This document shows, in pieces, positions 1 to 9,215 of a stretch of DNA of 64,000 nt. The stretch's first letter is position 1. Every line of letters begins with the position of its first letter. This DNA comes from CAWAXW01 sp963786155 (GTDB lineage Bacteria > Actinomycetota > CADDZG01 > WHSQ01), in the NCBI GenBank assembly GCA_963786155.1, contig CAWAXW010000006.1, forward strand, positions 3,038,001-3,102,000. The letters run 5' to 3'. The notes under the pieces were generated by a model. It worked only from the letters and a program-made list of their open reading frames with translations, searched no databases and was not told where the DNA came from. The position numbers were made by a program, and so were the translations under genes.

Positions 1-672
1 GCCGGGCTCGTGTCCAGTGGCGACACGCTCAAGCTGGTTCCGATCATCGACATACGTGGCGCGGCGGGTAATGCCGAGATCCACACGAACTTCCACAGCT
101 TCGCGCTGCGCGAGCGGTTGATGAACGCGCAGGGGCACCACGAGAACCAATCCATCTGGCGGTTGTTCGAGGTCCCCAATCTGCCGTCCGTCGCGGGACC
201 TCAGGGCTTCGCCGCCATGAGTCAATGGCTGCACGCCATCGACGCGGATGCCGGTGACGATCCGATGGAGAAGAAGATCGAGCGAAATCGTCCCGCCGGT
301 GCGGAGGACTCATGTCTCATCCAGGACCAGAAGAGCAACGATCTCGGACGCTGTGCGGCCTTCACCTACTACGGGAATCCGCTCACGGCATCCGGCGGGC
401 CGGCATCCAACGACGTGATGAAGTGCACGCTCCGCCGCCTCCCGAACGCGTGGCCGTCGGGTGGCAGCTTCGGCTCCGTGCCTTTCACACCCTCGGTCGG
501 TCCCGTCATGGGCCAGTGGGACCGGCTACGCATCGCTTTCCCGGACGGGGTCTGCGACTTCAGCCGCCCCGGCGTCGGTCAGGTATCCGTCGAGCCATGG
601 ACCACGTTCGCGACGGGACCGGGAGGGACGGCTTTGGGACCCGCTCCTCGGTCCACGGTCGTAGATCCATAG
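1..672 (+). CDS. C-terminal part of a secreted DUF6351-like protein (5' cut by window edge)
   Basis: The reading frame is open from the first base to the TAG at 670-672, so the start lies outside the window. The visible 223 residues carry a run of Asn/His/Gly-rich segments and a late CDFSRPGVGQ stretch. From memory this resembles the end of the DUF6351 secreted, hydrolase-like family; I could not check this. Four Cys residues suit an exported protein. It is followed by 139 bases of non-coding DNA and then the small peptide gene on the same strand. No link between the two is evident. Function unknown. Confidence 0.5.
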   Translation, partial: AGLVSSGDTLKLVPIIDIRGAAGNAEIHTNFHSFALRERLMNAQGHHENQSIWRLFEVPNLPSVAGPQGFAAMSQWLHAIDADAGDDPMEKKIERNRPAGAEDSCLIQDQKSNDLGRCAAFTYYGNPLTASGGPASNDVMKCTLRRLPNAWPSGGSFGSVPFTPSVGPVMGQWDRLRIAFPDGVCDFSRPGVGQVSVEPWTTFATGPGGTALGPAPRSTVVDP

Positions 673-811
673 GAGCAGCTTTACCCCCTGGTTGGGGGCG
701 GGGGACTGCGCGACGATTAGCTCGCTCTGTCGGGAAGCCGACGTCAACGGGGGGGCCGGGTTTGCCGACACCTTCGGTACAGGCAGAAATCGTGGAAAAA
801 GGAGTGCCGAG

Positions 812-985
812 ATGAGCGATCACCACAAAGAAGAGACCAGGACCGAGGACGAGCAGGCCAAGGACGAGTCCAAGCTCGAGGACCTCGAGGTCGACGCGAA
901 GCGCGCCGACGACGTCAAGGGCGGGGTCAGCTCGGCCGACCAGTGGGAGCGCGGCGGCAACAACTGGAAGCGCCGCAAGGGCTAG
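812..985 (+). CDS. 57-residue precursor-like peptide with a double-glycine leader motif
   Basis: The ATG at 812 follows a strong AAAGGAG ribosome site about nine bases upstream, which decides this start over the longer frame from 692. The peptide is very hydrophilic, with an acidic first half. It has a LEDLEV helix-like stretch at residues 22-27 and DVKGG at 34-38, followed by a 19-residue Trp- and Arg/Lys-rich tail with no Cys. Peptides with an acidic leader ending in Gly-Gly are typical substrates of C39 peptidase-containing ABC exporters, and one is encoded 3.2 kb downstream (4178-7282). The gene has its own terminator at 1009-1042. My inference is a secreted or modified peptide precursor; a stand-alone small acidic protein is the alternative. 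Confidence 0.65.
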   Translation: MSDHHKEETRTEDEQAKDESKLEDLEVDAKRADDVKGGVSSADQWERGGNNWKRRKG

Positions 986-1008
986 AGCAACACCCCAAAA
1001 GCACACTT

Positions 1009-1042
1009 AAGGCGCCTCGCGGACAAGCGGGGCGCCTTTCTC
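1009..1042 (+). terminator. Rho-independent terminator after the peptide gene
   Basis: AAGGCGCC (1009-1016) pairs exactly with GGCGCCTT (1031-1038), the inner TCGC and GCGG extend the stem, and a short pyrimidine/T tract follows. It lies 24 bases after the peptide stop, so the peptide is probably transcribed separately from the downstream operon. Confidence 0.75.
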
Positions 1043-1132
1043 GCGGCCGAAGCTAGGCCGCAACCCCCTATGGGAAGTGGACCCAGCGTTCTACATTGAA
1101 CGGGTCGACGATTACTAAGGGGGTCATCCAAC

Positions 1133-3178
1133 GTGAAGCGTGTGCTCGCCCTGATCTTCGCCTGTGCCCTCGTGGCGGGCGGGATCCTGCTTGCCCCGAC
1201 CGCGACGAGCTCCTCAGGGCCCCAGGGCTTCAAAGTGAAGGGATGGAAGAACTCCCTCCCGCTTCAACCCATCATCAGATCTGACCGCCCCGCGGTCTCT
1301 CGCCCCGCCGCGAGGTTGGCGGGACGAACAGTCCCCACGGACGCCCACGGCCGCCGGCAGCTCTACGGGAACATGACGGATCGCCACGCGACGACGCAGG
1401 GCGGGGCGGCTCCCGCTCCGCTCGTGAACTTCGAGGGGCTCAGCCAGAAGGTGGGACGGGCGACGCCGCCCGACACCACCGGCGAGGTCGGGCCGAACCA
1501 CTTCGTCCAGGGCGTCAATTTCGGAAATTTCGCGGTCTACGACAAGACCGGCAAGCAGCTCGCCCAGCCGGTCGAGATAGGCGATCTGTGGCCGGCCGGC
1601 GACGAGTGCAACACGCTGGGGAGCGGCGACCCCATCATCCAGTACGACCAGTTCGCGAACAGATGGCTGATCAGCCAGTTCGCGTTCCCTCGCTCGGCCG
1701 CAGGCCAGCCGGCCGCACCCTTCTTCGAGTGCATCGCGATCTCGACAAGTGGCGATCCCCTGGGGAAGTACAACGCCTACACGTTCCTGATCGACAACGA
1801 GCTGTTCCCCGACTATCCGCACTTCGGGGTGTGGAACGACGGTTACTACATGTCCGTGCACCTGTTCGAGCCGACGACGGGCGCGTATACGGCGCAGGGC
1901 ATCATCGCGTTCGACCGGGAACGCATGCTCGTGGGGGACACCGCGCGCGAGATCCAGTACTTCGTCAACGAGGACTACGGCGGCATGCTGCCGGCGGATG
2001 CTCAGGGCAAGACACCGCCCCCCTCGAACGCGCCCAACTACATGGTCGTCATTCAAGACTTCCGGTCCGGAGCCGACAAGATCCATCTCTATGGCTTCTA
2101 CGCGGATTGGGACAACCCCGAGCAGTCCTTCATCGGAGGGCCAACCCGAATCAACATCGGAACGATCGACACGAATCTGTGCGCGGGGAGCCGCGACTGC
2201 ATCCCGCAGCAGGGCGGCTCGGTAGAGCTCGATGCATCGGCGCGCGGGGTGATCATGTATCCGCTCGTCTATCGGAACTTCCAGACGTACCACACGCTCG
2301 CGTTCAACCACACGGTCGATGTCGATGGATTCGATCGCGCGGGCATCAGTTGGTACGAGGTTCGCAACCCTGGGCCGAACGCAAGCTTGTTCCAGCAGGG
2401 GATCCTGTCCGGAACGGGCGACCAGCGCCATCGCTGGATCGGCAGCCTCTCGATGGACGCGGCCGGCAACATAGCGCTCGGATACAGCATCTCGGGCAAC
2501 GACCTCAATCCCTCGCTGGCGTACCAGGCGCGGCTTACAAGCGATCCGCTCGGCGTCATGGGTCTCGGTGAAACGATGCTGATCCAGGGGGGAGGAGCTC
2601 AGAACGGGACGAACAGATGGGGCGACTATGCATCTATGTCGATGGACCCCGCAGATGACTGCACCTTCTGGTTCACCGGCGAGTACTACCCGCAGACATC
2701 GACGTTCGAGTGGCATACGCGCATCTTCTCCATGAAGCTGCCGGCCTGCGAACCCGTGACAGGGCCGGGACCAACCCCCTCGCCCCGGGGCTCGACGACC
2801 GCTCCGCCGCCACCCACGCCGACCCCGACCTCAACCGACGGTGGAGTCTCCGACACGGACGCCCCCTCGATCTTCGCCGTACGTGACAAGCCCGACCCGT
2901 TCAGCCCGAACGGAGACGGACGACGTGACGCGGCCAAGATCTTCTTCTCGATCGACGAGAACGCGCATGTCACGGTCGATATCCACAAGCCGACCGGCGA
3001 GTACCTGGGGACGCTCGCTTCCGACCCCTTGGAGGCCGGTGACTGGTTCCTCGGATGGAACGGCGTCGGGCCGACCGGGAAGGTTGTGAAGAACGGCAAC
3101 TACACCTACATCATCCGAGCCACCGACGATCTGGGCAACACCGGGGAAGCCGGCGGGACGGTGAAACTGAAGCGGTGA
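1133..3178 (+). CDS. Secreted beta-rich protein with C-terminal FlgD-like Ig domain
   Basis: The 681-residue protein starts with a clear Sec signal peptide (Lys-Arg, a hydrophobic stretch to about residue 22, then a small-residue cleavage region). Residues about 100-540 form a conserved extracellular region with PDTTGEVGPNHFVQ and DYPHFGVWNDGYY motifs, which I recognise from secreted proteins of several phyla but which has no function I can name. A Pro/Thr linker at about 545-570 leads to an Ig-like domain (DPFSPNGDGRRD, ending WNG..GKVVKNGNYTY) of the FlgD/CHU_C kind. The next gene starts inside its stop codon (GTGA), so it is translationally coupled to the PpiC-like and exporter genes. That coupling suggests it works with, or is carried by, the export system. 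Confidence 0.75.
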   Translation: MKRVLALIFACALVAGGILLAPTATSSSGPQGFKVKGWKNSLPLQPIIRSDRPAVSRPAARLAGRTVPTDAHGRRQLYGNMTDRHATTQGGAAPAPLVNFEGLSQKVGRATPPDTTGEVGPNHFVQGVNFGNFAVYDKTGKQLAQPVEIGDLWPAGDECNTLGSGDPIIQYDQFANRWLISQFAFPRSAAGQPAAPFFECIAISTSGDPLGKYNAYTFLIDNELFPDYPHFGVWNDGYYMSVHLFEPTTGAYTAQGIIAFDRERMLVGDTAREIQYFVNEDYGGMLPADAQGKTPPPSNAPNYMVVIQDFRSGADKIHLYGFYADWDNPEQSFIGGPTRINIGTIDTNLCAGSRDCIPQQGGSVELDASARGVIMYPLVYRNFQTYHTLAFNHTVDVDGFDRAGISWYEVRNPGPNASLFQQGILSGTGDQRHRWIGSLSMDAAGNIALGYSISGNDLNPSLAYQARLTSDPLGVMGLGETMLIQGGGAQNGTNRWGDYASMSMDPADDCTFWFTGEYYPQTSTFEWHTRIFSMKLPACEPVTGPGPTPSPRGSTTAPPPPTPTPTSTDGGVSDTDAPSIFAVRDKPDPFSPNGDGRRDAAKIFFSIDENAHVTVDIHKPTGEYLGTLASDPLEAGDWFLGWNGVGPTGKVVKNGNYTYIIRATDDLGNTGEAGGTVKLKR

Positions 3179-4191
3179 GAGGCGTGCTCCCCCGGTCGGT
3201 GTTCTCCACGGCCGAGGGGGACTACGACTGGTCGCACGTGGTCCTTGCCGGCCACCTCTGGTCGGAGTGGATGCCCCTCGCGGACGAGGCGGGCGAAGCG
3301 CTCGCATGCGTGCGCGATCACGGCGAGCCCGCGACGGAGCCCGTCCAGGCCGCGGCGAGCGATTTCCGCTACGAGTACGGACTGTTGGCCGCCGATGAGA
3401 TGGAGGCCTGGCTCGCTAGGTGGCAACTCACAGTCGACGACTGGATGGCATTTCTGCGCAGGCATGTTGCACGGCGAGCGTGCAAGATCGCAGAACATGG
3501 AGTCGCCGCGGTGAGCCCGGACCAACTGTGGGCCGAGGCCGTGTGCACTTCCACCCACGAGGATCTGGCCCGAAGGCTGGCCGGCATCACCGCGATAGGT
3601 GCCGGCTCCGACGAAGGAGAAGGGCCGCCCGCTCAGTGGGATTCGGTCGAGGGGTTGGCCTCCGCGTTCGGAGGTTGGGACGCGCTCGGACTGAGCCCCG
3701 AAACCGCGGAGCTCGAGCTCGAGCGGCTGGCCCGGCTCGATGCACGCTTCCGGAAGTTCGAGAGCTCGGCCGTTGCCGACGAAGCGATCGAACGCGAGAT
3801 CGGGTCCAGGAAGCTCGACTGGACGATCTACGAGTGCGACGTGGTCGAGCTCGACACTCTGGATGCGGCGCGCGAGGCGGCACTCTGTCTACGCCTCGAT
3901 GGCCTTCCCATCGAGGAAGTCGCCACCCGGGCCGGTGTCGCGTTGGATCGCGCGAGCCTCGCTCTGGGAGAGGTCGGCGCGGACCTGGCGACGGTGTTGC
4001 TGGCGGCCCAGCCCGGGAGCGTGATCGGGCCGATCCCGGCGCGCGACCGCTTTCTCGTTGCATCCGTTCGTGCCAAGGAAGTGCCGAAGCCCGATGACGC
4101 TCTCGCCAGAGCGAAGGCGACTCGCAAGTTGCTGGAGCGAATGATCGACGCCGAAGTTCAGGCTCAGGTGCGGTGGCGTGAGCACATCTGA
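3175..4191 (+). CDS. PpiC/parvulin-related protein of a peptide maturation-export operon
   Basis: The GTG at 3175 overlaps the upstream TGA (GTGA), giving a 338-residue protein. It has no signal peptide. The N-terminal two thirds are helical and acidic. The last 110 residues (LDWTIYECDVVEL, then LLAAQPGSVIGPIPARDRFLVASV) follow the parvulin rotamase pattern, including the typical G-x-V-x-G-P-I-x strand. I recall PpiC-related proteins described next to C39 exporters as putative peptide maturation factors; this needs a profile search. The gene overlaps the exporter start by 14 bases, so the three genes from 1133 form one operon. The likely role is holding or folding the exported peptide or protein; catalytic isomerase activity is not assured. 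Confidence 0.6.
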   Translation: MRGVLPRSVFSTAEGDYDWSHVVLAGHLWSEWMPLADEAGEALACVRDHGEPATEPVQAAASDFRYEYGLLAADEMEAWLARWQLTVDDWMAFLRRHVARRACKIAEHGVAAVSPDQLWAEAVCTSTHEDLARRLAGITAIGAGSDEGEGPPAQWDSVEGLASAFGGWDALGLSPETAELELERLARLDARFRKFESSAVADEAIEREIGSRKLDWTIYECDVVELDTLDAAREAALCLRLDGLPIEEVATRAGVALDRASLALGEVGADLATVLLAAQPGSVIGPIPARDRFLVASVRAKEVPKPDDALARAKATRKLLERMIDAEVQAQVRWREHI

Positions 4192-7100
4192 GCTAGAGGG
4201 AACTTCTCGCGCCGAAGTCATTGTGCGAGCGCTGCCCCTGCTGAGCAGCCTTCGTCCCGAGGTCGTCGATCTGATCGCCAACAGTTTCACGAGCGAGCAC
4301 TACGAGTTCGGCTCGGTTCTCGCGCGCGAGGGGGACGAGGCCGACGCCTTCTACGTGATCGTGTCGGGCGACGCGCGAGTGGTGCGCCTGGACGAGGACG
4401 GCGAAGAGGTCGGACTCAACACGCTCGGCGCCGGCGAGTCGTTCGGCGAGATCGCGCTACTCAGGGAGACCACCCGGAGCGCCACGGTGCGGGCGAGCTC
4501 ACCGGTGGAGGCGATGCGCCTGGACCGGGGCGTGTTCCTGGCACTGCTCGGCTCGGCGCCGGACCTGCGGGCCGCGTTCGAGGCCCAGGCGCAACGTCAT
4601 TCCCGCCGTGATTTCTTGCGGCTGACGTCGGCGTTCGCTCGCGCTTCGGCCGAGGCCATCGAAGCCATGGTCGAGGCGCTGACCCCGCTGACGGTCCCCG
4701 ATGGCCAGAAGGTGCTGGAAGAGGGCGCGCCGCCGTCGGAGATGTTCCTCGTGCGCGAGGGTCGGCTGCGCGCGACGCGCAGCAAGGATGAAGGGCGGGC
4801 CGCTTTCCTCCGGAAGGGGGATTTCTTCGGAGAGGCCGCTCTGTTCAAAGACGAGCCGCAGACCGCAAGTGTGGAAGCGGTCACCGATTGTGAGTTGTTG
4901 GTGCTAGACGGAGAGACTTTCAGGGCGCTGGTCGAGAGCCATCCCGAGGTGCGCGGCCGGGTCGAGGAACGGATCCTGCAGGAGGAGTACCGCTATCTCG
5001 CGCGCGTGCCTCTCGATTTCGCCGACGAGATGTTGCCGGCCCAGGCCGAGGCGCAGAAGGCCGCGGTGCCGCTCGTCGAAGGGGCCGTTGGGACGGCGGC
5101 CGAGGACGACTTCGAGGGCGTCAAACAGGAACGGATCAAGAAGTTCCCGTTCTTATGGCAGATCGACGAAGCCGATTGCGGAGCAGCGTGTTTGACGATG
5201 GTGGTGCGACACCACGGGCGCAACGTCAGCCTTGCGGCCGTTCGCCAAGCCGTCGGCACGGGCGTGGACGGCACCAGCCTCGGCGGGATCCAGTCGGGTG
5301 GCGAGGCTCTGGGACTCGACTGCAAGGCCGTCAAGGCTTCCAAGAGCCGGCTCGACGAGATGCCGCTTCCGGCGATCGTGCACTGGGAGGGGATCCACTG
5401 GGTCGTCCTCTACGACGTGGCCGAGCGCTCCGTTCGGGTGGCCGATCCTGCGCTGGGCCGGCGCAAGGTAGATCGGGCCGAGTTCGAAGAGAAGTGGTCG
5501 GGTTTCGCCGTGCTGAGCGAGCCCACCGACGCGCTGGCGGATCTCCCCGAGCAGCAGCGCAACGCCGGTTGGCTCTGGGACTTCTTCCGCCCCTACAAGG
5601 CAACGATGATCAAGGCGACGGTGCTGGCCCTGATAGCTGCTGCCCTCGCGATGGCGATCCCCGCAGCGGGTGCAGTGATCGTGGACGAGATCGTTCCCGA
5701 GAACGACGTGAGCGCGTTGAACATCGTGGTCGCGGGCATGCTCGGAGTCCTTCTGGCGATGGTCGGAGCGACGATCGGACAGCGTTACCTGCTGAGCAAG
5801 GCCGCGGTCTCTATCGACGGCGAGAGCCTTGACTTCATAACGGGCAAGCTCCTCTCGCTCCCGATGAGCTATTTCAATTCACGGCGAACGGGCGACATCG
5901 AAAGACGCTTGCAGGGGATGCAACAGATCCGGCAGTTCGTCGTGCAGAGCGGGGTCGAGGCGATGAGCGCGGCGATGCAATTGCTCGCGGCCGTCGTGCT
6001 GATGTTCTTCTACAGCCCTCTGCTCACGGGCGTGTTCCTGGCGGTCGTTCCTTTCTATGTTGCATTGATGCGCTTCTCGACGACACGGCTCAAGCCGATG
6101 TTCGACAGCCTTGAGGAGGCCTACGGCAAGTACACATCGCGCCAGATCGACGCGATCCGGGGCATCGAAACCGTCAAGGCCATGGGGGCCGAGCCCTCGT
6201 TGCGGCAACTGATCCTCAAGCAGTTCACGGCTCTGTCCGGGCGGCTGTTCCGCGCGGACTTCCTGATCATGGTCTACGAGGGCGCGATCCAGTTCGTCAC
6301 CTTGCTGTCGCTGGCTCTATTCCTGTGGGTGGGCGCGTTGCAGGTGATGGATGGGGCGATGTCGATCGGCGAGTTCCTCTCGTTCAACGCATTGGTCGTC
6401 CTGGCGAATGGGCCGATACTCATGCTGTTGACGATGTGGGACCAGCTCCAGCTGAGCTCGGTGCTGGTGGATCGACTGAACGACATCGTCGAGCACGATC
6501 CCGAGCAAGGCGCCGATCACTCCGGCCTGAAAGAGGTCCCGACCCTGGAGGGCCGCATCAGGTTCAGCAACGTCGGCTTCAGTTATGGCGGGGCGGTGCC
6601 GGTGAAGATCCTCGACGGGATCACATTCGAGGTCGAGCCGGGCACCACAGTCGCGATCGTCGGGCGCAGCGGCTCCGGCAAGACCACGTTGATCAAGTGT
6701 CTCGCCGGCCTCCTCGAGCCCACCGAGGGATCGATCTACTACGACGAGGTCAACCTGACTTCGATCGACTACCGCTCGCTGAGACGCCAGATCGGGATCG
6801 TCCTGCAAGAGAGCTACCTGTTCGACGAAACGATCGCGGGGAACATCGCGTTCGGCAGGGAGGACCCGGACATGGAGCGAGTCGTGTGGGCCGCGCGCAC
6901 GGCGAGCGCTCATTCCTTCATCGCGAGGCTCCCCCTCGCTTACGAGACCCGTGTCGGCGAGAGCGGCCTGTTGCTCTCGGGCGGTCAGAAGCAGCGCATC
7001 GCGATCGCGCGCGCTCTCTACAACCAGCCACCGGTGTTGATCTTCGACGAAGCGACCAGCGCGCTAGATACCGAATCCGAGAAGGCCGTGCGCGACAACA

Positions 7101-7282
7101 TGGACGAGCTCCTGCACGGACGGACATCGTTCGTGATCGCGCATCGTCTGAGCACCATCCGAGATGCAGACGTCATCTTCGTGCTGGAGAGAGGGAGCCT
7201 CGTCGAGCAAGGCACCCATGAGGAGTTGATGGAACGCCGGGGCCTCTACTTCTATCTTCAGAGCCAGCAGCTAGCGATGTAG
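4178..7282 (+). CDS. Peptidase-containing ABC exporter with two cNMP-binding domains (C39 - TM - NBD)
   Basis: The 1034-residue protein begins at a GTG inside the upstream gene. Two cyclic nucleotide-binding folds (about residues 20-135 and 145-265) precede a C39 bacteriocin-processing peptidase domain (about 320-445). The peptidase shows Cys334 in DCGAAC, His407 in IHWVVL and Asp423 in ADPALG. A six-helix ABC membrane domain follows (about 470-770). The ATPase has Walker A GRSGSGKTT near 829, signature LLSGGQ, Walker B VLIFDEATSALD and H-loop IAHRLS. Such exporters cut double-glycine leaders and secrete the core peptide. The first cNMP fold keeps FGEIALL and RSATV; the second has Gln in place of the phosphate-binding Arg. 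Cytosolic nucleotide control of export is an inference. It overlaps larC by 12 bases, tail to tail. Confidence 0.9.
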   Translation: MSTSELEGTSRAEVIVRALPLLSSLRPEVVDLIANSFTSEHYEFGSVLAREGDEADAFYVIVSGDARVVRLDEDGEEVGLNTLGAGESFGEIALLRETTRSATVRASSPVEAMRLDRGVFLALLGSAPDLRAAFEAQAQRHSRRDFLRLTSAFARASAEAIEAMVEALTPLTVPDGQKVLEEGAPPSEMFLVREGRLRATRSKDEGRAAFLRKGDFFGEAALFKDEPQTASVEAVTDCELLVLDGETFRALVESHPEVRGRVEERILQEEYRYLARVPLDFADEMLPAQAEAQKAAVPLVEGAVGTAAEDDFEGVKQERIKKFPFLWQIDEADCGAACLTMVVRHHGRNVSLAAVRQAVGTGVDGTSLGGIQSGGEALGLDCKAVKASKSRLDEMPLPAIVHWEGIHWVVLYDVAERSVRVADPALGRRKVDRAEFEEKWSGFAVLSEPTDALADLPEQQRNAGWLWDFFRPYKATMIKATVLALIAAALAMAIPAAGAVIVDEIVPENDVSALNIVVAGMLGVLLAMVGATIGQRYLLSKAAVSIDGESLDFITGKLLSLPMSYFNSRRTGDIERRLQGMQQIRQFVVQSGVEAMSAAMQLLAAVVLMFFYSPLLTGVFLAVVPFYVALMRFSTTRLKPMFDSLEEAYGKYTSRQIDAIRGIETVKAMGAEPSLRQLILKQFTALSGRLFRADFLIMVYEGAIQFVTLLSLALFLWVGALQVMDGAMSIGEFLSFNALVVLANGPILMLLTMWDQLQLSSVLVDRLNDIVEHDPEQGADHSGLKEVPTLEGRIRFSNVGFSYGGAVPVKILDGITFEVEPGTTVAIVGRSGSGKTTLIKCLAGLLEPTEGSIYYDEVNLTSIDYRSLRRQIGIVLQESYLFDETIAGNIAFGREDPDMERVVWAARTASAHSFIARLPLAYETRVGESGLLLSGGQKQRIAIARALYNQPPVLIFDEATSALDTESEKAVRDNMDELLHGRTSFVIAHRLSTIRDADVIFVLERGSLVEQGTHEELMERRGLYFYLQSQQLAM

Positions 7283-8443
7283 CTCCGTGCGCGCCGATTC
7301 GGCTGCGCGCGCGTAAACCTCCTTGAGGGGAAGACCGGAAGCTTCGGCGACGGCGCGCGCATCCTCGAACTCGACAGAGACCGTGACGACCTGCCCGTGG
7401 CGGCTGCCGACCTTGACGCCGACCGGGAGCCCGGCGACGTCGACCACCACGGAGGTGCGGTCGAGCACCTCTCGTTCGACGGGGCCCAGGCGCACGCCGA
7501 ACGTGGAGGTCTCCCGGAAGATGACGTCGAGGACGTGAGTCCGGTGTTCTTCGGATGTGAGCACGGACATCAGAAAGCCGGTCCGGCCCTTCTTCATCGT
7601 GATCGGTTGGACCCAGGCATCGAGGGCCCCCGCCCGCAGCGTCGCCTCCAGGGCGTAGGCGAGGATCTCGGGGGTGGAGTCGTCGATGTTCGTCTCGATC
7701 AAGGTCACGTCGTCGTCGCTGCTAGGACGGACCGCCCGGCCGACGATTGCCGCGCACGACGTTCGGGACCTCCAGCTCCTTTGTTCCCGCCCCGTAGCCG
7801 ACGGCTTCGACCGTTACCTCCGGCATCGGGCCGAACGATCCGCAGATCACACCGAGCAGCGCGGCCCCCGTCGGCGTGACCAGTTCCCCTTCGCCCCGTT
7901 CGACCAGCGGCATCCCCACGCGGGCCGCGATCTCGGTCACCGCGGGGGCCGGGATGGGTATCGGACCGTGGGCGGATCGACGATCCCTCGTCCTGTTGCC
8001 ACCGGCGATGCGAACACCCTCTCGACTCCGAGCGACTCGAGAGCGACGCAGGTCCCGACGATGTCGATCACCGCGTCCAGGGCGCCCGCTTCGTGCAGGT
8101 GCAGGTCACTCAGCTCAACTCCGTGCACGTTTGCCTCTGCCTCGCCCAAGAGCCGGAACGCGTCCAACGCCCTCCGGCGGGCACGCTCGGGCAGAGCAGC
8201 GGCCTCGATGAGCCCGACGATCTCGGGGTAGCGGAGCGGCTTGGGATCATCGAGCACGACCTCGATCTGGGTCGCTCGAAGTGCGCCCTTCGTGGTCGTG
8301 CGGCTCTGCACGTCCCAGCCCTCGACGGGAAGCCGGCGGAGGTGAGCGATGACCTCATCGAGGTTCGCCCCCGCGTCGACCAACGCGCCGAGGATCATGT
8401 CGCCGGCGGCCCCCGAGAAGCAATCGAGATAGAGCGTCGTCAT
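7271..8443 (-). CDS. larC: LarC, nickel-pincer nucleotide cofactor metal-insertion protein (two frame breaks)
   Basis: LarC inserts nickel into the pyridinium-thiocarboxylate nucleotide used by lactate racemase-type enzymes. The start MTTLYLDCFSGAAGDM at 8443 is the family hallmark and overlaps the larB stop (ATGA). The protein then runs through three frames: to about 7957, from there to about 7750, and on to the TAG at 7271. Each break needs one base to restore conserved text (RYPIPAPAVTEI at the first, VGRAVRPSS at the second), and both are in G/C runs. Total length of about 390 residues fits the family. Some LarC proteins use a programmed frameshift, but that is a single site, so two breaks here look like sequence errors. 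Confidence 0.85.
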
Positions 8444-9192
8444 CGGCGTTGCAGCAAGCGACGGGCGAAGCACGCCGCGCCGAACCCGTTATCGATGTTC
8501 GTAACGACCACCCCGGCCGCGCAGGAGTTGAGCATCGCGAGCAACGCGGCCAGCCCTTCGAATGCAGCGCCGTAACCGACGCTCGTCGGCACGGCGACCA
8601 CCGGCGCGGGGCAGATACCTCCCACCATGCTTGCGAGCGCGCCCTCCATCCCGGCGACGACGATGACCACATCGGCCGCATGCAACCGCTCCTGTTCGGC
8701 CAGGACACGATGGACCCCCGCGACGCCGACGTCGGCGATCCGATCGACCGCGATCCCCAGACTCTCCGCCACGATCGCTGCTTCCTCGGCAACGGGCGCG
8801 TCCGAAGTGCCCGCGGTCACGACGGCAGCCGTCCCCAGCGCTGTGTCGGGCCGTTCCGCTCTGGCGACGACGAGCCGTGGGATCGGGTGATGAACCGCTT
8901 GAGGAATAGCTTGCGTGAGGGCGGTGGCTGTGGCCTCGGACACGCGCGTGGCGATCACGGGTGACGAAGTCGTCTCGAGCAATCTGATGGCGATCTCGAC
9001 GACTTGCTCGGTGGTCTTTGATTCCGAATAGATGGCCTCGGGAAGGCCCTGACGCAGTTCCCGATGCGTGTCGAGACGGGCGAATCCCATGTCCTGAACG
9101 GGCATCTGTTGAAGAGCCTGCAGAGCCTCGTCCGCGCTGGACCGACCGTCGATCACTCGCTCAAGCAGGTCCTTCACCTCTTCCGAGCGCAT
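8440..9192 (-). CDS. larB: LarB, pyridinium-3,5-biscarboxylic acid mononucleotide synthase
   Basis: LarB carboxylates and hydrolyses nicotinic acid adenine dinucleotide to give P2CMN, the first step to the nickel-pincer cofactor. The 250-residue protein has the AIR-carboxylase-like C-terminal half with TAGTSDAPVAEEA, GMEGALASMVGG and PTSVGYGA, as in LarB and PurE relatives. The length is normal for the family. It is followed with a four-base overlap by larC. larE and larA, which complete or use the cofactor, are not in the window. Confidence 0.9.
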   Translation of the reverse strand: MRSEEVKDLLERVIDGRSSADEALQALQQMPVQDMGFARLDTHRELRQGLPEAIYSESKTTEQVVEIAIRLLETTSSPVIATRVSEATATALTQAIPQAVHHPIPRLVVARAERPDTALGTAAVVTAGTSDAPVAEEAAIVAESLGIAVDRIADVGVAGVHRVLAEQERLHAADVVIVVAGMEGALASMVGGICPAPVVAVPTSVGYGAAFEGLAALLAMLNSCAAGVVVTNIDNGFGAACFARRLLQRR

Positions 9193-9215
9193 GCCTGAGT
9201 GTAGGATGCCCCACC

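Noticed and set aside
812..985. Prokaryotic ubiquitin-like protein (Pup)
   Set aside because: The size and acidity fit, and a proteasome activator is present. However the C-terminus is WKRRKG rather than GGE/GGQ, and the DVKGG motif is internal.
1214..2716. 500-residue open frame on the minus strand opposite the secreted protein gene
   Set aside because: It mirrors a well-supported gene with signal peptide and domains. Its translation is Arg/Val/Ala-rich without motifs, as expected for the antisense of GC-rich coding DNA.
7271..8443. Known LarC programmed frameshift
   Set aside because: Recoding in larC uses a single site. Here there are two breaks, in opposite directions and in G/C runs, which fits sequencing error better.
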